The notes beneath the pieces are model-generated. The model was given only the letters and a program-made list of their open reading frames with translations, had not been told where the DNA came from and ran no database searches. Below are positions 22,533-28,506 of a stretch of 35,385 bases of DNA, piece by piece. The stretch's first letter is position 1. Each line of letters starts with the position of its first letter. The translations under genes were made by a program, and so were the position numbers. Source of the stretch: a virus. The stretch spans positions 1 through 35,385 of the IMG/VR virus record IMGVR_UViG_3300042892_002942; one strand, given 5' to 3'.

Positions 22533-22817
22533 TTATTTAATTTTGTTTAAGTCAATCCAACCAACTATTTTCATTGGCTTTTGATTCATCTTGATTTCTG
22601 CTTTCAATTTCGCTTTATCTTTTGCTGATAATTCTTTCCCATTCCTACCAATATGATATTTGAAACAATATGTGCATTTATAACCAACTAATTTTTGTGT
22701 GTGGTCATCTAACGCATTTTGTCGCTTTGCTTCAGCAATCGCTTTGTCGAGAGTGTCATAAGGCTTCTTAAACTTATACCTCTCTTTTTCATCTCCAGTT
22801 AATGTATTACAAGTCAT
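22533..22817 (-). CDS. Hypothetical protein, 94 aa, with cysteine pairs
   Basis: The start at 22817 (MTCNTLTGDEKERYKFKKPY) is fixed by the promoter: TACCTTTG ends three bases before it, so longer frames would begin upstream of transcription. Cysteines in MTC and YKCTYCFKYHIG suggest metal binding. The C-terminus is lysine-rich then hydrophobic (MKIVGWIDLNKIK). First gene of the unit carrying the RNase P RNA. Confidence 0.72.
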   Translation of the reverse strand: MTCNTLTGDEKERYKFKKPYDTLDKAIAEAKRQNALDDHTQKLVGYKCTYCFKYHIGRNGKELSAKDKAKLKAEIKMNQKPMKIVGWIDLNKIK

Positions 22818-22820
22818 ACA

Positions 22821-22851
22821 CAAAGGTACAAAATTAAATTGATACTTCCAA
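22821..22851 (-). promoter_or_regulatory. Promoter of the RNase P RNA unit
   Basis: TTG-N20-TACCTTTG on the minus strand, three bases before the ATG at 22817. It overlaps the 3' end of the 69-residue gene. Confidence 0.72.
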
Positions 22852-23043
22852 ATTATTTTGTAAAATAGCGTTGATTGATTCGTAAGATAAATCTGATGGT
22901 CTACCAAATATCATTTGATATTCACCGTTTCCTTGTGGGAATAATGTTAAGACAACACGGTATTCACGATGATTTGAGTATTGTACCCAAATTCTACGAT
23001 ATCTTGGATTTTCTGTTTGTAGACGTAATTCTAATTGTCTCAT
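22834..23043 (-). CDS. Hypothetical protein, 69 aa
   Basis: A small, arginine-rich protein (MRQLELRLQTENPRYRRIWV ... NAILQNNLEVSI) after the tRNA array. A beta-rich fold is suggested by VQYSNHREYRVVLTLF. Not recognised. Confidence 0.65.
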   Translation of the reverse strand: MRQLELRLQTENPRYRRIWVQYSNHREYRVVLTLFPQGNGEYQMIFGRPSDLSYESINAILQNNLEVSI

Positions 23044-23059
23044 GGTTTTCGATTGTTAG

Positions 23060-23133
23060 TTGGCGTGAGGGGAGTCGAACCCCCATAATGCTGGTTAAAA
23101 GCCAGTTCCGAATGCCTTTACGGGTACACACCA
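23060..23133 (-). tRNA. tRNA-Lys (UUU), divergent copy
   Basis: Anticodon loop CTTTTAA gives UUU. The acceptor stem TGGTGTG pairs with CACGCCA (one G-U), so it starts with U1-A72, unusual for Lys. T-arm GGGGG-TTCGACT-CCCCT. The D-stem is only three good pairs (CCG/CGG). CCA is not encoded. Confidence 0.75.
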
Positions 23134-23141
23134 ATGAATTG

Positions 23142-23215
23142 TTGGTGTGATGGGAGTCGAACCCACATAGAACTCCTTAAGAGGGAGGACCGAATGCCTT
23201 TACGGATACACACCA
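23142..23215 (-). tRNA. tRNA-Lys (CUU)
   Basis: Anticodon loop CTCTTAA gives CUU. The acceptor TGGTGTG/CACACCA is perfect but begins with U1-A72. The 5' half is nearly identical to the preceding tRNA-Lys copy, suggesting tandem duplication. A C-U mismatch sits at the top of the anticodon stem. Confidence 0.75.
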
Positions 23216-23238
23216 GTGTATTAATTGTTTTTTTGTTT

Positions 23239-23316
23239 TGGTGTACCCGATGGGAGTCGAACCCATTTTTGGTCTGGTTAAAAGCCAGAAGCAATGCCAC
23301 ATTTTGCTACGGATAC
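23239..23316 (-). tRNA. tRNA-Lys (UUU), canonical copy with encoded CCA
   Basis: Acceptor GTATCCG/CGGGTAC, D-arm GCAA/TTGC, anticodon stem TCTGG/CCAGA with loop CTTTTAA (UUU), T-arm ATGGG-TTCGACT-CCCAT, discriminator A and encoded CCA. All helices are sound. It is the only tRNA in the array for which I see a gene-encoded CCA. Confidence 0.9.
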
Positions 23317-23429
23317 ATAGTTTTTCCTATTGCACCCATAGTTATGGATGCATCAGCGTTTCTTCTTTTTTAATTTGTTGTTTAAGTTTTTCATAATGTT
23401 GTTGTTTTTAAGTTTGTTATTTTATTTTG

Positions 23430-23544
23430 TGGGGGTGGCTGGAGTTGCACCAACGTTGTTTCAATTTTACAGATTGTTTTTTTTGTGTTTGCTTGCTGAA
23501 ACCATTCTTCTTTAACAGAATGACGTTACCATTTTAACACCCCC
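23430..23544 (-). tRNA. Aberrant tRNA-like element with an enlarged variable region
   Basis: Acceptor GGGGGTG/CACCCCC, discriminator A and T-arm GTTGG-TGCAACT-CCAGC are good, but the element is 115 bases long. A hairpin CATTCT/AGAATG has an eight-base loop GTTAAAGA (UAA, Leu, if T33 is the second loop base), and a long arm is closed by GTTTCA/TGAAAC. Positions 8-9 and the D-arm are compressed. It may be a class II tRNA-Leu with an expanded anticodon loop, a tRNA carrying an insertion, or a decayed gene. Confidence 0.4.
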
Positions 23545-23548
23545 GTTG

Positions 23549-23621
23549 AGCGAATGATGGGGCTTGAACCCACTACCTATACCTTGGCAAGGTATCGCTC
23601 TACCAAATGAGCTACATTCGC
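23549..23621 (-). tRNA. tRNA-Gly (GCC)
   Basis: Acceptor GCGAATG/CATTCGC, D-arm GCTC/GAGC, anticodon stem ATACC/GGTAT with loop TTGCCAA, T-arm GTGGG-TTCAAGC-CCCAT, discriminator T. Confidence 0.93.
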
Positions 23622-23662
23622 ATTAATAGTTTTAATTTTCACCAGACTACTAACTGGCTGAG

Positions 23663-23735
23663 AGCGAATGGACAGAATCGAACTGTCATCTCCAGCTTGG
23701 AAGGCTGGAGTAATGAGCCATTATACGACACTCGC
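23663..23735 (-). tRNA. tRNA-Gly (UCC), copy 1
   Basis: Acceptor GCGAGTG/CATTCGC with one G-U, anticodon stem CCAGC/GCTGG with loop CTTCCAA (UCC), T-arm GACAG-TTCGATT-CTGTC, discriminator T. Confidence 0.92.
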
Positions 23736-23738
23736 ATT

Positions 23739-23824
23739 TTGGAAGAAAGACAGTCACGGCCACCTCTAGGTTCTTTCTTCTGTTACTAATCATGGCACAA
23801 CGTGGCACGACCCTAATTAGTACT
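23739..23824 (-). other. Structured spacer between two tRNA-Gly genes
   Basis: Two inverted repeats lie between the tRNAs: GAAGAAAGA with TCTTTCTTC (nine pairs) and TACTAAT with ATTAGTA around a GC-rich core. They may guide processing of the tRNA precursor. No reading frame or complete cloverleaf was found. Confidence 0.45.
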
Positions 23825-23826
23825 TG

Positions 23827-23898
23827 AGCACTATGGGAATTTTGAAATCCCGACCCTCGCATTGGAAATGCGATGCTCTGTCTCTGAGCTAATAATGC
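23827..23898 (-). tRNA. tRNA-Gly (UCC), copy 2
   Basis: Acceptor GCATTAT/ATAGTGC, D-arm GCTC/GAGC, anticodon stem TCGCA/TGCGA with loop TTTCCAA (UCC). The T-arm is GGGAT-TTCAAAA-TTCCC with a T-T mismatch next to the loop. It differs strongly from copy 1, so it is not a recent duplicate. Confidence 0.88.
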
Positions 23899-23970
23899 AT
23901 TTGTAAGTCACGCTTAACTTACTGTCCCTTGTACTTCGGGATTTACTGGATACCAGCAGCGTTTTTATCT
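23899..23970 (-). other. Structured spacer with a GAAGTACAA-loop hairpin
   Basis: Between the HNH stop and tRNA-Gly three hairpins can be drawn: CTGG-TAT-CCAG, TCCC-GAAGTACAA-GGGA and GTAAGT/ACTTAC. The second recurs at 33444-33458 beside tRNA-Glu. Confidence 0.4.
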
Positions 23971-24684
23971 TTAGTAACTTTTACCTTTGTTATATCTTAA
24001 CATTCTACTATGTCTACCATTACCTTTATTCAAAGCTTTATATGTTGGTGTAAGACTATGACAATTAGGACAAAGTAGTTTTAAATTTTCTAAATTATTA
24101 TTAGTTGAATCACCATCAATATGCTCTAATTCTATTGGTACTTTACCACTGGTTTTATTTATTTTATCCCAACCACATTCCATACATTTACAACCATGTT
24201 TAGATATTAGATATTTTCGGTATTGTCTAGTGTTCAATGTTAAATCACCACTTTCTATTTTCTCAAAAATTAAATTTATTCTATATTCATTTTGACATTT
24301 ACTACCACAATATTTATTAGTCGTAATTGTATTACAATTAATACATGTTTTATTTTTTCTTAAATGATAATTATCTCTTTTACGTTTATTAATATTTTCA
24401 TTGATATTATTTGTCTCAATTTTTTTAGGCCTTAATTTATTATTATGCGTAGCACTACAAGAACTAGAACAAAATTTTAAACCATCATTTTTAATTTCAC
24501 CATTGCATTCAATACAATGTTTAATTATCTTAGGTTTGTTTTTATCAACTCCTTCGCCTAATCTACCCATTTTAATCCTAATAGAATTCCAATTAATATT
24601 AGTTAAATCTGATATCTCACGATATCCTTTACCATTTTTAATGTGTTCTTTAATTTCACTTATTACTTCATTTGTCCATTTCAT
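23971..24684 (-). CDS. HNH endonuclease inserted in the tRNA array
   Basis: A 237-residue HNH nuclease. The N-terminus (KNGKGYREISDLTNINWNSI) is a helix-turn-helix; the middle has cysteine pairs CIECNGEIKNDGLKFC and CINCNTITTNKYCGSKC of zinc fingers; the C-terminus holds the nuclease CKCMECGWDK, PIELEHIDGDSTNNNLENLK and LCPNCHS. Such genes move by homing. The base composition is more AT-rich than the neighbours, fitting a mobile gene. The start at 24684 (MKWTNEVISEIKEH) is preferred over 24729 because the promoter lies between them. Confidence 0.88.
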   Translation of the reverse strand: MKWTNEVISEIKEHIKNGKGYREISDLTNINWNSIRIKMGRLGEGVDKNKPKIIKHCIECNGEIKNDGLKFCSSSCSATHNNKLRPKKIETNNINENINKRKRDNYHLRKNKTCINCNTITTNKYCGSKCQNEYRINLIFEKIESGDLTLNTRQYRKYLISKHGCKCMECGWDKINKTSGKVPIELEHIDGDSTNNNLENLKLLCPNCHSLTPTYKALNKGNGRHSRMLRYNKGKSY

Positions 24685-24699
24685 ATTTTTACTTTTATA

Positions 24700-24729
24700 T
24701 AAATATAATGAAATGAGCCTAAAAGTCAA
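24700..24729 (-). promoter_or_regulatory. Promoter of the tRNA-array HNH gene
   Basis: TTG-N19-TATATTTA on the minus strand, 15 bases before the ATG at 24684. TATATTTA is shared with the other HNH gene. Confidence 0.6.
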
Positions 24730-24751
24730 GTCGAAATTAAAATTTTTTTAG

Positions 24752-24825
24752 AGCTCCCACCCAGAATCGAACTGAGTCTATTCCTCATTACAAGTGAGGT
24801 GCACCACCTTTTGTGCGTTGGAAGC
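24752..24825 (-). tRNA. tRNA-Thr (UGU)
   Basis: Acceptor GCTTCCA/TGGGAGC, D-arm GCAC/GTGC, anticodon stem CCTCA/TGAGG with loop CTTGTAA (UGU), T-arm CTCAG-TTCGATT-CTGGG, discriminator T. Confidence 0.92.
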
Positions 24826-24883
24826 ATAATGATTTTCTATGCTACAGTTGTGCACTGTCTATAAAAACCTAACAGTCTAGACG

Positions 24884-24963
24884 TGGGAGTAGAGGGATTC
24901 GAACCCCCAATGCCGAAGCCACAGATTTACAGTCTGCTGAGCAACCAGTTGCTCAATACTCCC
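24884..24963 (-). tRNA. tRNA-Tyr (GUA)
   Basis: Acceptor GGGAGTA/TACTCCC, D-arm GAGC/GCTC, anticodon stem GCAGA/TCTGT with loop CTGTAAA (GUA), longer variable region with a GGCTTCGGC turn as expected for Tyr, T-arm GGGGG-TTCGAAT-CCCTC, discriminator A. Confidence 0.93.
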
Positions 24964-25030
24964 AAAAACAGAATGGCATGTTGTTTTCATTAAAAGTGAA
25001 TTTGTTTTATTTGCTGAAACCATTCTTTAG

Positions 25031-25101
25031 TTGTCCCGACAGGGGTCGAACCTGTATCTATTGGCTCAAAACCAATCGTGCTGCCATTACACTACAGGAC
25101 A
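25031..25101 (-). tRNA. tRNA-Gln (UUG)
   Basis: Acceptor TGTCCTG/CGGGACA with the U1-A72 pair typical of Gln, D-arm GTG/CAC, anticodon stem ATTGG/CCAAT with loop TTTTGAG (UUG), T-arm ACAGG-TTCGACC-CCTGT, discriminator A. Confidence 0.93.
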
Positions 25102-25145
25102 ATAAATACACTTCCTAACCCCACGTCAGTGCGAACCGTTTCACG

Positions 25146-25234
25146 TCTATATGACTGGGCTCGAACCAGCATTGACCGTTTAAAGTACTTCTCCATTCCA
25201 AGCGGAGTCGGCTCCCAATTGCCTTCACATATAG
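25146..25234 (-). tRNA. tRNA-Pro (UGG), atypical copy with a long variable region
   Basis: Acceptor CTATATG/CATATAG is perfect and starts C1-G72, a bacterial tRNA-Pro feature. Anticodon stem CTCCG/TGGAG with loop CTTGGAA (UGG), T-arm GCTGG-TTCGAGC-CCAGT. The variable region is about 20 bases instead of 5, and two extra bases precede the D-stem, so it is a class I tRNA with unusual insertions. Confidence 0.75.
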
Positions 25235-25240
25235 TTATTG

Positions 25241-25313
25241 TCGGAAAGACTGGACTCGAACCAGCATTCTCTTGCTCCCAAAGCAAGTGGACTAACCATT
25301 CTCCCACTTTCCG
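25241..25313 (-). tRNA. tRNA-Pro (UGG), canonical copy
   Basis: Acceptor CGGAAAG/CTTTCCG (C1-G72), D-stem GGA/TCC, anticodon stem CTTGC/GCAAG with loop TTTGGGA (UGG), T-arm GCTGG-TTCGAGT-CCAGT, discriminator A. First tRNA of the array in transcription order. Confidence 0.93.
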
Positions 25314-25366
25314 TTTTAATCCAAGATGTCAAATAACTCTCTACTTATAATTTGGTGTAGATACCA

Positions 25367-25396
25367 ATAAAAAAACCCAGTCTTGTGGACTGGGTT
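25367..25396 (-). terminator. Rho-independent terminator upstream of the tRNA array
   Basis: AACCCAGTC-CACAA-GACTGGGTT followed by TTTTTTT on the minus strand. It closes the short unit at 25424-25661 and lies before the tRNAs, so the tRNAs need readthrough or an unseen promoter. Confidence 0.88.
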
Positions 25397-25423
25397 CTAG
25401 TTGTTAAATATGTGTTTTAAGAA

Positions 25424-25516
25424 TTAACTTAAATAACTTAACGACATGACCAGTCCTGTAGGCGTTTGTTTGCCTTGCGGATACTGTTTCCCTGTATATG
25501 TCGTTATTGTTGTCAT
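25424..25516 (-). CDS. Possible small ORF, 30 aa, or noncoding leader
   Basis: A frame MTTITTYTGKQYPQGKQTPT ... SLSYLS lies between two promoters and a terminator, preceded by an A-rich AATAAGAAAAAA. The transcript of about 200 bases may serve to make this peptide or may itself be a small RNA. No homology can be claimed. Confidence 0.4.
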   Translation of the reverse strand: MTTITTYTGKQYPQGKQTPTGLVMSLSYLS

Positions 25517-25577
25517 TTTTTTCTTATTTTGAGTTTCCTCGTTTATAATAAATATGTTGCTTTTTCTAAAAGTTATA

Positions 25578-25608
25578 CAAAGGTACTAAATGTTTTTGAT
25601 ATTGTCAA
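25578..25608 (-). promoter_or_regulatory. Promoter of the short 25.5 kb unit
   Basis: TTG-N20-TACCTTTG on the minus strand, about 60 bases before the ATG at 25516. Confidence 0.7.
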
Positions 25609-25653
25609 GTAAATTTGTAATTTATTTTTTTAGCTTGTTTTAATTTTCTTCTG

Positions 25654-25684
25654 CAAAGGTACAAACTATATTTGGATAACGCAA
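25654..25684 (-). promoter_or_regulatory. Second promoter of the short 25.5 kb unit
   Basis: TTG-N20-TACCTTTG on the minus strand, placed just after the UVR-motif gene and 76 bases upstream of the other promoter. Confidence 0.68.
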
Positions 25685-25686
25685 AT

Positions 25687-26118
25687 TTATTTTGCTTTTT
25701 TTGTAACTTTTTTTCTCTTTTTTATCTCATCCCTTATTGCTGCTGCTTTTTCGAACTCTTCATTTTCTACAGCAGCATCCAATTCTTTTTGTAAATCTTT
25801 TGGTTCTTGTGGTGGTAATATAAGACTTTGGTCTTTACTGAAAACTAATTTTTGAATTTCACCAAGTGGTGTTTTCCAAATACGTCTTTCAAAAAAAGTA
25901 TCACCTTCATTGAAGAATTCTATTTTATCTGGTTTACCAAGTTGTTCATCAATTTCTTTTTCTTCATCTTCATCAATCTTTGGATTATCACCAACCCTTG
26001 TTAATAGGTCAAGCATTTGTTTTGCATTGTTCTTTTCTTCCTCAGTTAGTTTATCTTCTGGGTTGATGTTGTTTCTTTTAAAGAACTCATTGAATAATTC
26101 ATTGAATGTTTTGTCCAT
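25687..26118 (-). CDS. UVR-motif protein, 143 aa
   Basis: An acidic, helical protein whose C-terminus holds a UVR motif (LQKELDAAVENEEFEKAAAI then RDEIKK), the paired-helix element by which UvrB and UvrC contact each other and which also occurs in ClpC and McsA. The N-terminal part (FNELFNEFFKRNNINPEDKL) and the middle are not recognised. It might hook into a host UVR partner. The start overlaps the membrane-protein gene by 20 bases. Confidence 0.7.
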   Translation of the reverse strand: MDKTFNELFNEFFKRNNINPEDKLTEEEKNNAKQMLDLLTRVGDNPKIDEDEEKEIDEQLGKPDKIEFFNEGDTFFERRIWKTPLGEIQKLVFSKDQSLILPPQEPKDLQKELDAAVENEEFEKAAAIRDEIKKRKKVTKKAK

Positions 26119-26518
26119 TTTTAAATTTGTTTTTTAATTTTGTTATTGGGTTGATATTAGATAAATATAAGAATCCTCCGAAAAACATACCAGCTAGCAT
26201 ATACATGATACTCATAGTCATCCAATAGTCATGTGTTAACATTGTTATCCCATAAACTACTAAGTCGTAACCAAAAGGATTAAGGAACATAGCTAGAGTA
26301 AGGAATATGTTTCCAATAGCTCTCTTACCTAACTTAAATGCAGTATAAGAGAATCCAAAGAATAGGAGTGCAGATGCATATAATGCGTACATTGTACTCC
26401 AATAATCGCTGGTTAATTGTGTCAGTTTGTAAACCAAAATGTCGAACCCAAAAGGGTTTAGAAAGGTTGCTATTACTAGGCAAACTGTTCCTAGTACTTT
26501 CCTGTTTATAAGGTTCAT
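26099..26518 (-). CDS. Membrane protein with an internal duplication, 139 aa
   Basis: The protein has two copies of a unit of roughly 60 residues: GTVCLVIATFLNPFGFDILV ... SDYWSTMYALYASALLFFGF and GNIFLTLAMFLNPFGYDLVV ... HDYWMTMSIMYMLAGMFFGG. Each copy contributes two membrane helices, giving four in all. The shared FLNPFG and DYW motifs are striking. The start at 26518 (MNLINRKVLGTV) is preferred; an ATG at 26548 would add ten residues. Function unknown; it may sit in the host inner membrane. Confidence 0.78.
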   Translation of the reverse strand: MNLINRKVLGTVCLVIATFLNPFGFDILVYKLTQLTSDYWSTMYALYASALLFFGFSYTAFKLGKRAIGNIFLTLAMFLNPFGYDLVVYGITMLTHDYWMTMSIMYMLAGMFFGGFLYLSNINPITKLKNKFKNGQNIQ

Positions 26519-26548
26519 CACTGTCCATGTTGGTTTTATTAGGTACAA

Positions 26549-26616
26549 CCACGTATTTTATATGTTTACGTGGTTCTTATTTTCTTGTACAAGTAGGATA
26601 ACTCAATACCCTACTT
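26549..26616 (-). other. Two hairpins after the small lipoprotein gene
   Basis: ACCACGTA/TACGTGGT (8 pairs, 26549-26576) and AAGTAGG/CCTACTT (7 pairs, 26591-26616). Neither has a T-run, so they may be processing or stability elements. Confidence 0.4.
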
Positions 26617-26622
26617 ATGTTC

Positions 26623-26790
26623 TTACTTCGCAACGCAAGTATCTACCTTAGTAGAATCGACACAAAATGCTGTCGAATCGGCAGCAACTACTACTGTAGA
26701 ATCTGCAACTGGAGCCGTAGCTTCTGTCGCTGGACCGCTACAAGCAGTAAATGTTACGATTAATGCAAGTGCTAAAATCAATTTTTTCAT
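26623..26790 (-). CDS. Small lipoprotein, 55 aa
   Basis: A gene starting MKKLILALALIVTFTA-CSGP: a clear lipoprotein signal with Cys17. The mature part is short, alanine/threonine-rich and repeats ADST (VADSTVVVAADSTAF) before ending VDTCVAK. It would be anchored in the host membrane with a flexible tail. A -7 element TATCTTTG lies 112 bases upstream. Resembles small Bacteroidota lipoproteins in style only. Confidence 0.75.
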   Translation of the reverse strand: MKKLILALALIVTFTACSGPATEATAPVADSTVVVAADSTAFCVDSTKVDTCVAK

Positions 26791-26881
26791 TTTTTTTTGT
26801 TTTGTTTAAACATTATTTGTTGGTTTTGAGTGGTCCACCAACCAGTAATAAATATACCGAAATTACTAAAAAAACGAGCAA

Positions 26882-27202
26882 TTATAGGTACTTTCTGAAT
26901 GCAAAGATACTTCTTTTTTTTAAATAAGTCAAGTCATTATCATTCGCATATGCTTCTTTTTCGAAACTTACATTCCAATACCCCTTACGATAATAAGCAA
27001 TCAAGTACCAAACATAAAATGGAATGATTAATAACTCTAATTGTTGTCTTAAATGAATCCTTTCATGATTAATCAATTCTGGCGTTGCCTCAACTTGACT
27101 GTTAACTATCACAAATGGAAAGAATGCCATGGCTGCTGGTAATTGACCACCACCAAGAAAATAGGTTAGAAACCTAAGAAATCTGTCGCTTCTAATTACC
27201 AT
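26882..27202 (-). CDS. Putative metallopeptidase-like protein, flavobacterial type
   Basis: A 106-residue protein with a hydrophobic segment and an HExxH motif (LINHERIHLRQQLELLIIPF near 45-64), followed by FEKEAYANDNDLTYLKKR with a candidate third ligand, as in gluzincin peptidases. I recall closely similar short proteins from Flavobacteriia chromosomes, so it was probably taken from the host; this was not searched. It may be an integral membrane protein. It overlaps the 85-residue gene by 11 bases. Confidence 0.72.
   Translation of the reverse strand: MVIRSDRFLRFLTYFLGGGQLPAAMAFFPFVIVNSQVEATPELINHERIHLRQQLELLIIPFYVWYLIAYYRKGYWNVSFEKEAYANDNDLTYLKKRSIFAFRKYL
26902..26932 (-). promoter_or_regulatory. 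Promoter for the small lipoprotein gene
   Basis: TTG-N20-TATCTTTG on the minus strand, inside the 3' end of the upstream gene. A second candidate, TATATTTA at 26849-26856, lacks a clear -33. Confidence 0.6.
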
Positions 27203-27449
27203 ACTTATCGTTCATAATTGCTTCGTGAATAATGACCTTATTTTCATCGCTATAGCTAGAAAATTCAACATCCATACCTAGACCATCTAAGATGCAGACA
27301 TCACCTCTATACGTATAAAAACCAAGTAATTCATTTATTTCATCACCCTTAAGAATGATACCATCATGAAAGGTTTTTTCATTTGTTTTATTGTTTCCTA
27401 TTTTAGTTAGGATTTCCATTTCTAATGGACATGTTATTTTCTTTCCCAT
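27192..27449 (-). CDS. Hypothetical protein, 85 aa
   Basis: An acidic protein of mixed structure (MGKKITCPLEMEILTKIGNN ... IHEAIMNDKYGN), unrecognised. It lies two bases after the ABC ATPase gene and is part of that operon. Confidence 0.65.
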   Translation of the reverse strand: MGKKITCPLEMEILTKIGNNKTNEKTFHDGIILKGDEINELLGFYTYRGDVCILDGLGMDVEFSSYSDENKVIIHEAIMNDKYGN

Positions 27450-27451
27450 AA

Positions 27452-28276
27452 TTATGAACGTAATAATAATTCACGAATGTCAGCTCCTAATTGGCGGTGA
27501 CCATCGCCATATGGTGTCCATGCAAGTCCCATAGCCTTAAGGTCATAGTGCTTAACAATGGTTGAATAATCTGTAACTCCTTCTGGGAATCCGATTACAT
27601 AAATACTATCAGCCATTTCACACGCTAATTTAATATCGTGAGTTGAGAAGATAGTTGTATTATATTCGTTATCCGCAGAGATGCGTTCAAATGATTGTTT
27701 TACCTTGTCAATGTTACCAACATCTAATCCAGAGAATGGTTCATCAAGAATCATAAAATGCTTAGATGATAACATTTGTTCGATGATAGCTGTACGTTGA
27801 CGTTGACCACCAGATAACTCGCAAGAGTATTTGTTCTTGTGTTCATCAAGCCCCCATTCAACAAGATACTTGTTAATCATTTCAGCTTTCTCAGCTTTGC
27901 TTAACTTACTCTTACGAAGAGCGTATTGACAGATTTGTAAGATTGTTTCATGACGAAATAAGGTATACTTTTGGTCAACAAAACCGATGTCTCCTTCTGA
28001 TACTGGCTTTGCGTCATCAGTATTTTCAGTACTCATATCCGTAATTAGGATTTGACCAGTAGTTGGTTTAATAAGACCTGTAAGGGCCTTGAATAATGTT
28101 GATTTACCACGACCAGACCTACCAATGAAGGCAATCACTTGTCCTGTTGATGCGTGACCTTCACGAAGAATGTTATGCTCAACAAAACTAACATCTTTCA
28201 ATATCATCTTACCGTTGTAACCAACTGATAATTTATCTACGTATAATAACGTATCTTCTGTTTTATAGTTATTCAT
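27452..28276 (-). CDS. ABC transporter ATP-binding protein (nitrate/taurine/sulfonate type)
   Basis: A 274-residue ATPase of an ABC importer. Walker A is GRSGRGKST near 52-60, the Q-loop is VDQKYTLFRHE, the signature is LSGGQRQR, Walker B is MILDEPFSGLD and the H-loop is FSTHDI. It resembles SsuB/TauB/NrtD ATPases. It would power the permease encoded at 28507-29277, delivering a solute bound by the OmpA-fused binding protein. The substrate is unknown. A complete importer in a phage is unusual. Confidence 0.92.
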   Translation of the reverse strand: MNNYKTEDTLLYVDKLSVGYNGKMILKDVSFVEHNILREGHASTGQVIAFIGRSGRGKSTLFKALTGLIKPTTGQILITDMSTENTDDAKPVSEGDIGFVDQKYTLFRHETILQICQYALRKSKLSKAEKAEMINKYLVEWGLDEHKNKYSCELSGGQRQRTAIIEQMLSSKHFMILDEPFSGLDVGNIDKVKQSFERISADNEYNTTIFSTHDIKLACEMADSIYVIGFPEGVTDYSTIVKHYDLKAMGLAWTPYGDGHRQLGADIRELLLRS

Positions 28277-28280
28277 TGTC

Positions 28281-28505
28281 TTAATTTTTAATAATTTGTT
28301 TTACTAACACACCAATATTTTTACCTATACCAAATGTACCTCTAAATTGTTCAATCACTGTTACTTCCCATTTAGATTCATCTTCTAATATTATAATTGA
28401 ACCTATATCTATTCCTTCAATCTCATTATCATCTCTATGAATAGTAACACAAGCCCCTCTACCAGTAATTTCAAATTTATCGTATTTTTTTAATTTGTAT
28501 TCCAT
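28281..28505 (-). CDS. Hypothetical protein, 74 aa
   Basis: A small beta-rich protein between permease and ATPase (MEYKLKKYDKFEITGRGACV ... KNIGVLVKQIIKN). The start at 28505 follows the permease stop by one base; a longer frame to 28577 would run into the permease. Not recognised, but its fixed position suggests a part in the transporter. Confidence 0.65.
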   Translation of the reverse strand: MEYKLKKYDKFEITGRGACVTIHRDDNEIEGIDIGSIIILEDESKWEVTVIEQFRGTFGIGKNIGVLVKQIIKN

Positions 28506-28506
28506 G

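Noticed and set aside
23736-23970. Extra tRNA genes in the spacers around the two tRNA-Gly (UCC) genes.
   Set aside because: Hairpins exist, but no set of acceptor, anticodon and T-arms could be assembled.
23827-24825. A group I intron holding the HNH gene inside a tRNA.
   Set aside because: tRNA-Thr and tRNA-Gly on both sides are complete on their own, so the HNH gene is free-standing between them.
23060-25313. A CRISPR array, because of repeated similar blocks.
   Set aside because: The similar blocks are tRNA T-arms (GGTTCGA and so on) and not uniform repeats with spacers.
26334-26552. A 72-codon minus-strand frame overlapping the duplicated membrane protein.
   Set aside because: It is in another frame of a gene with strong internal repeat evidence; no motif or promoter supports it.
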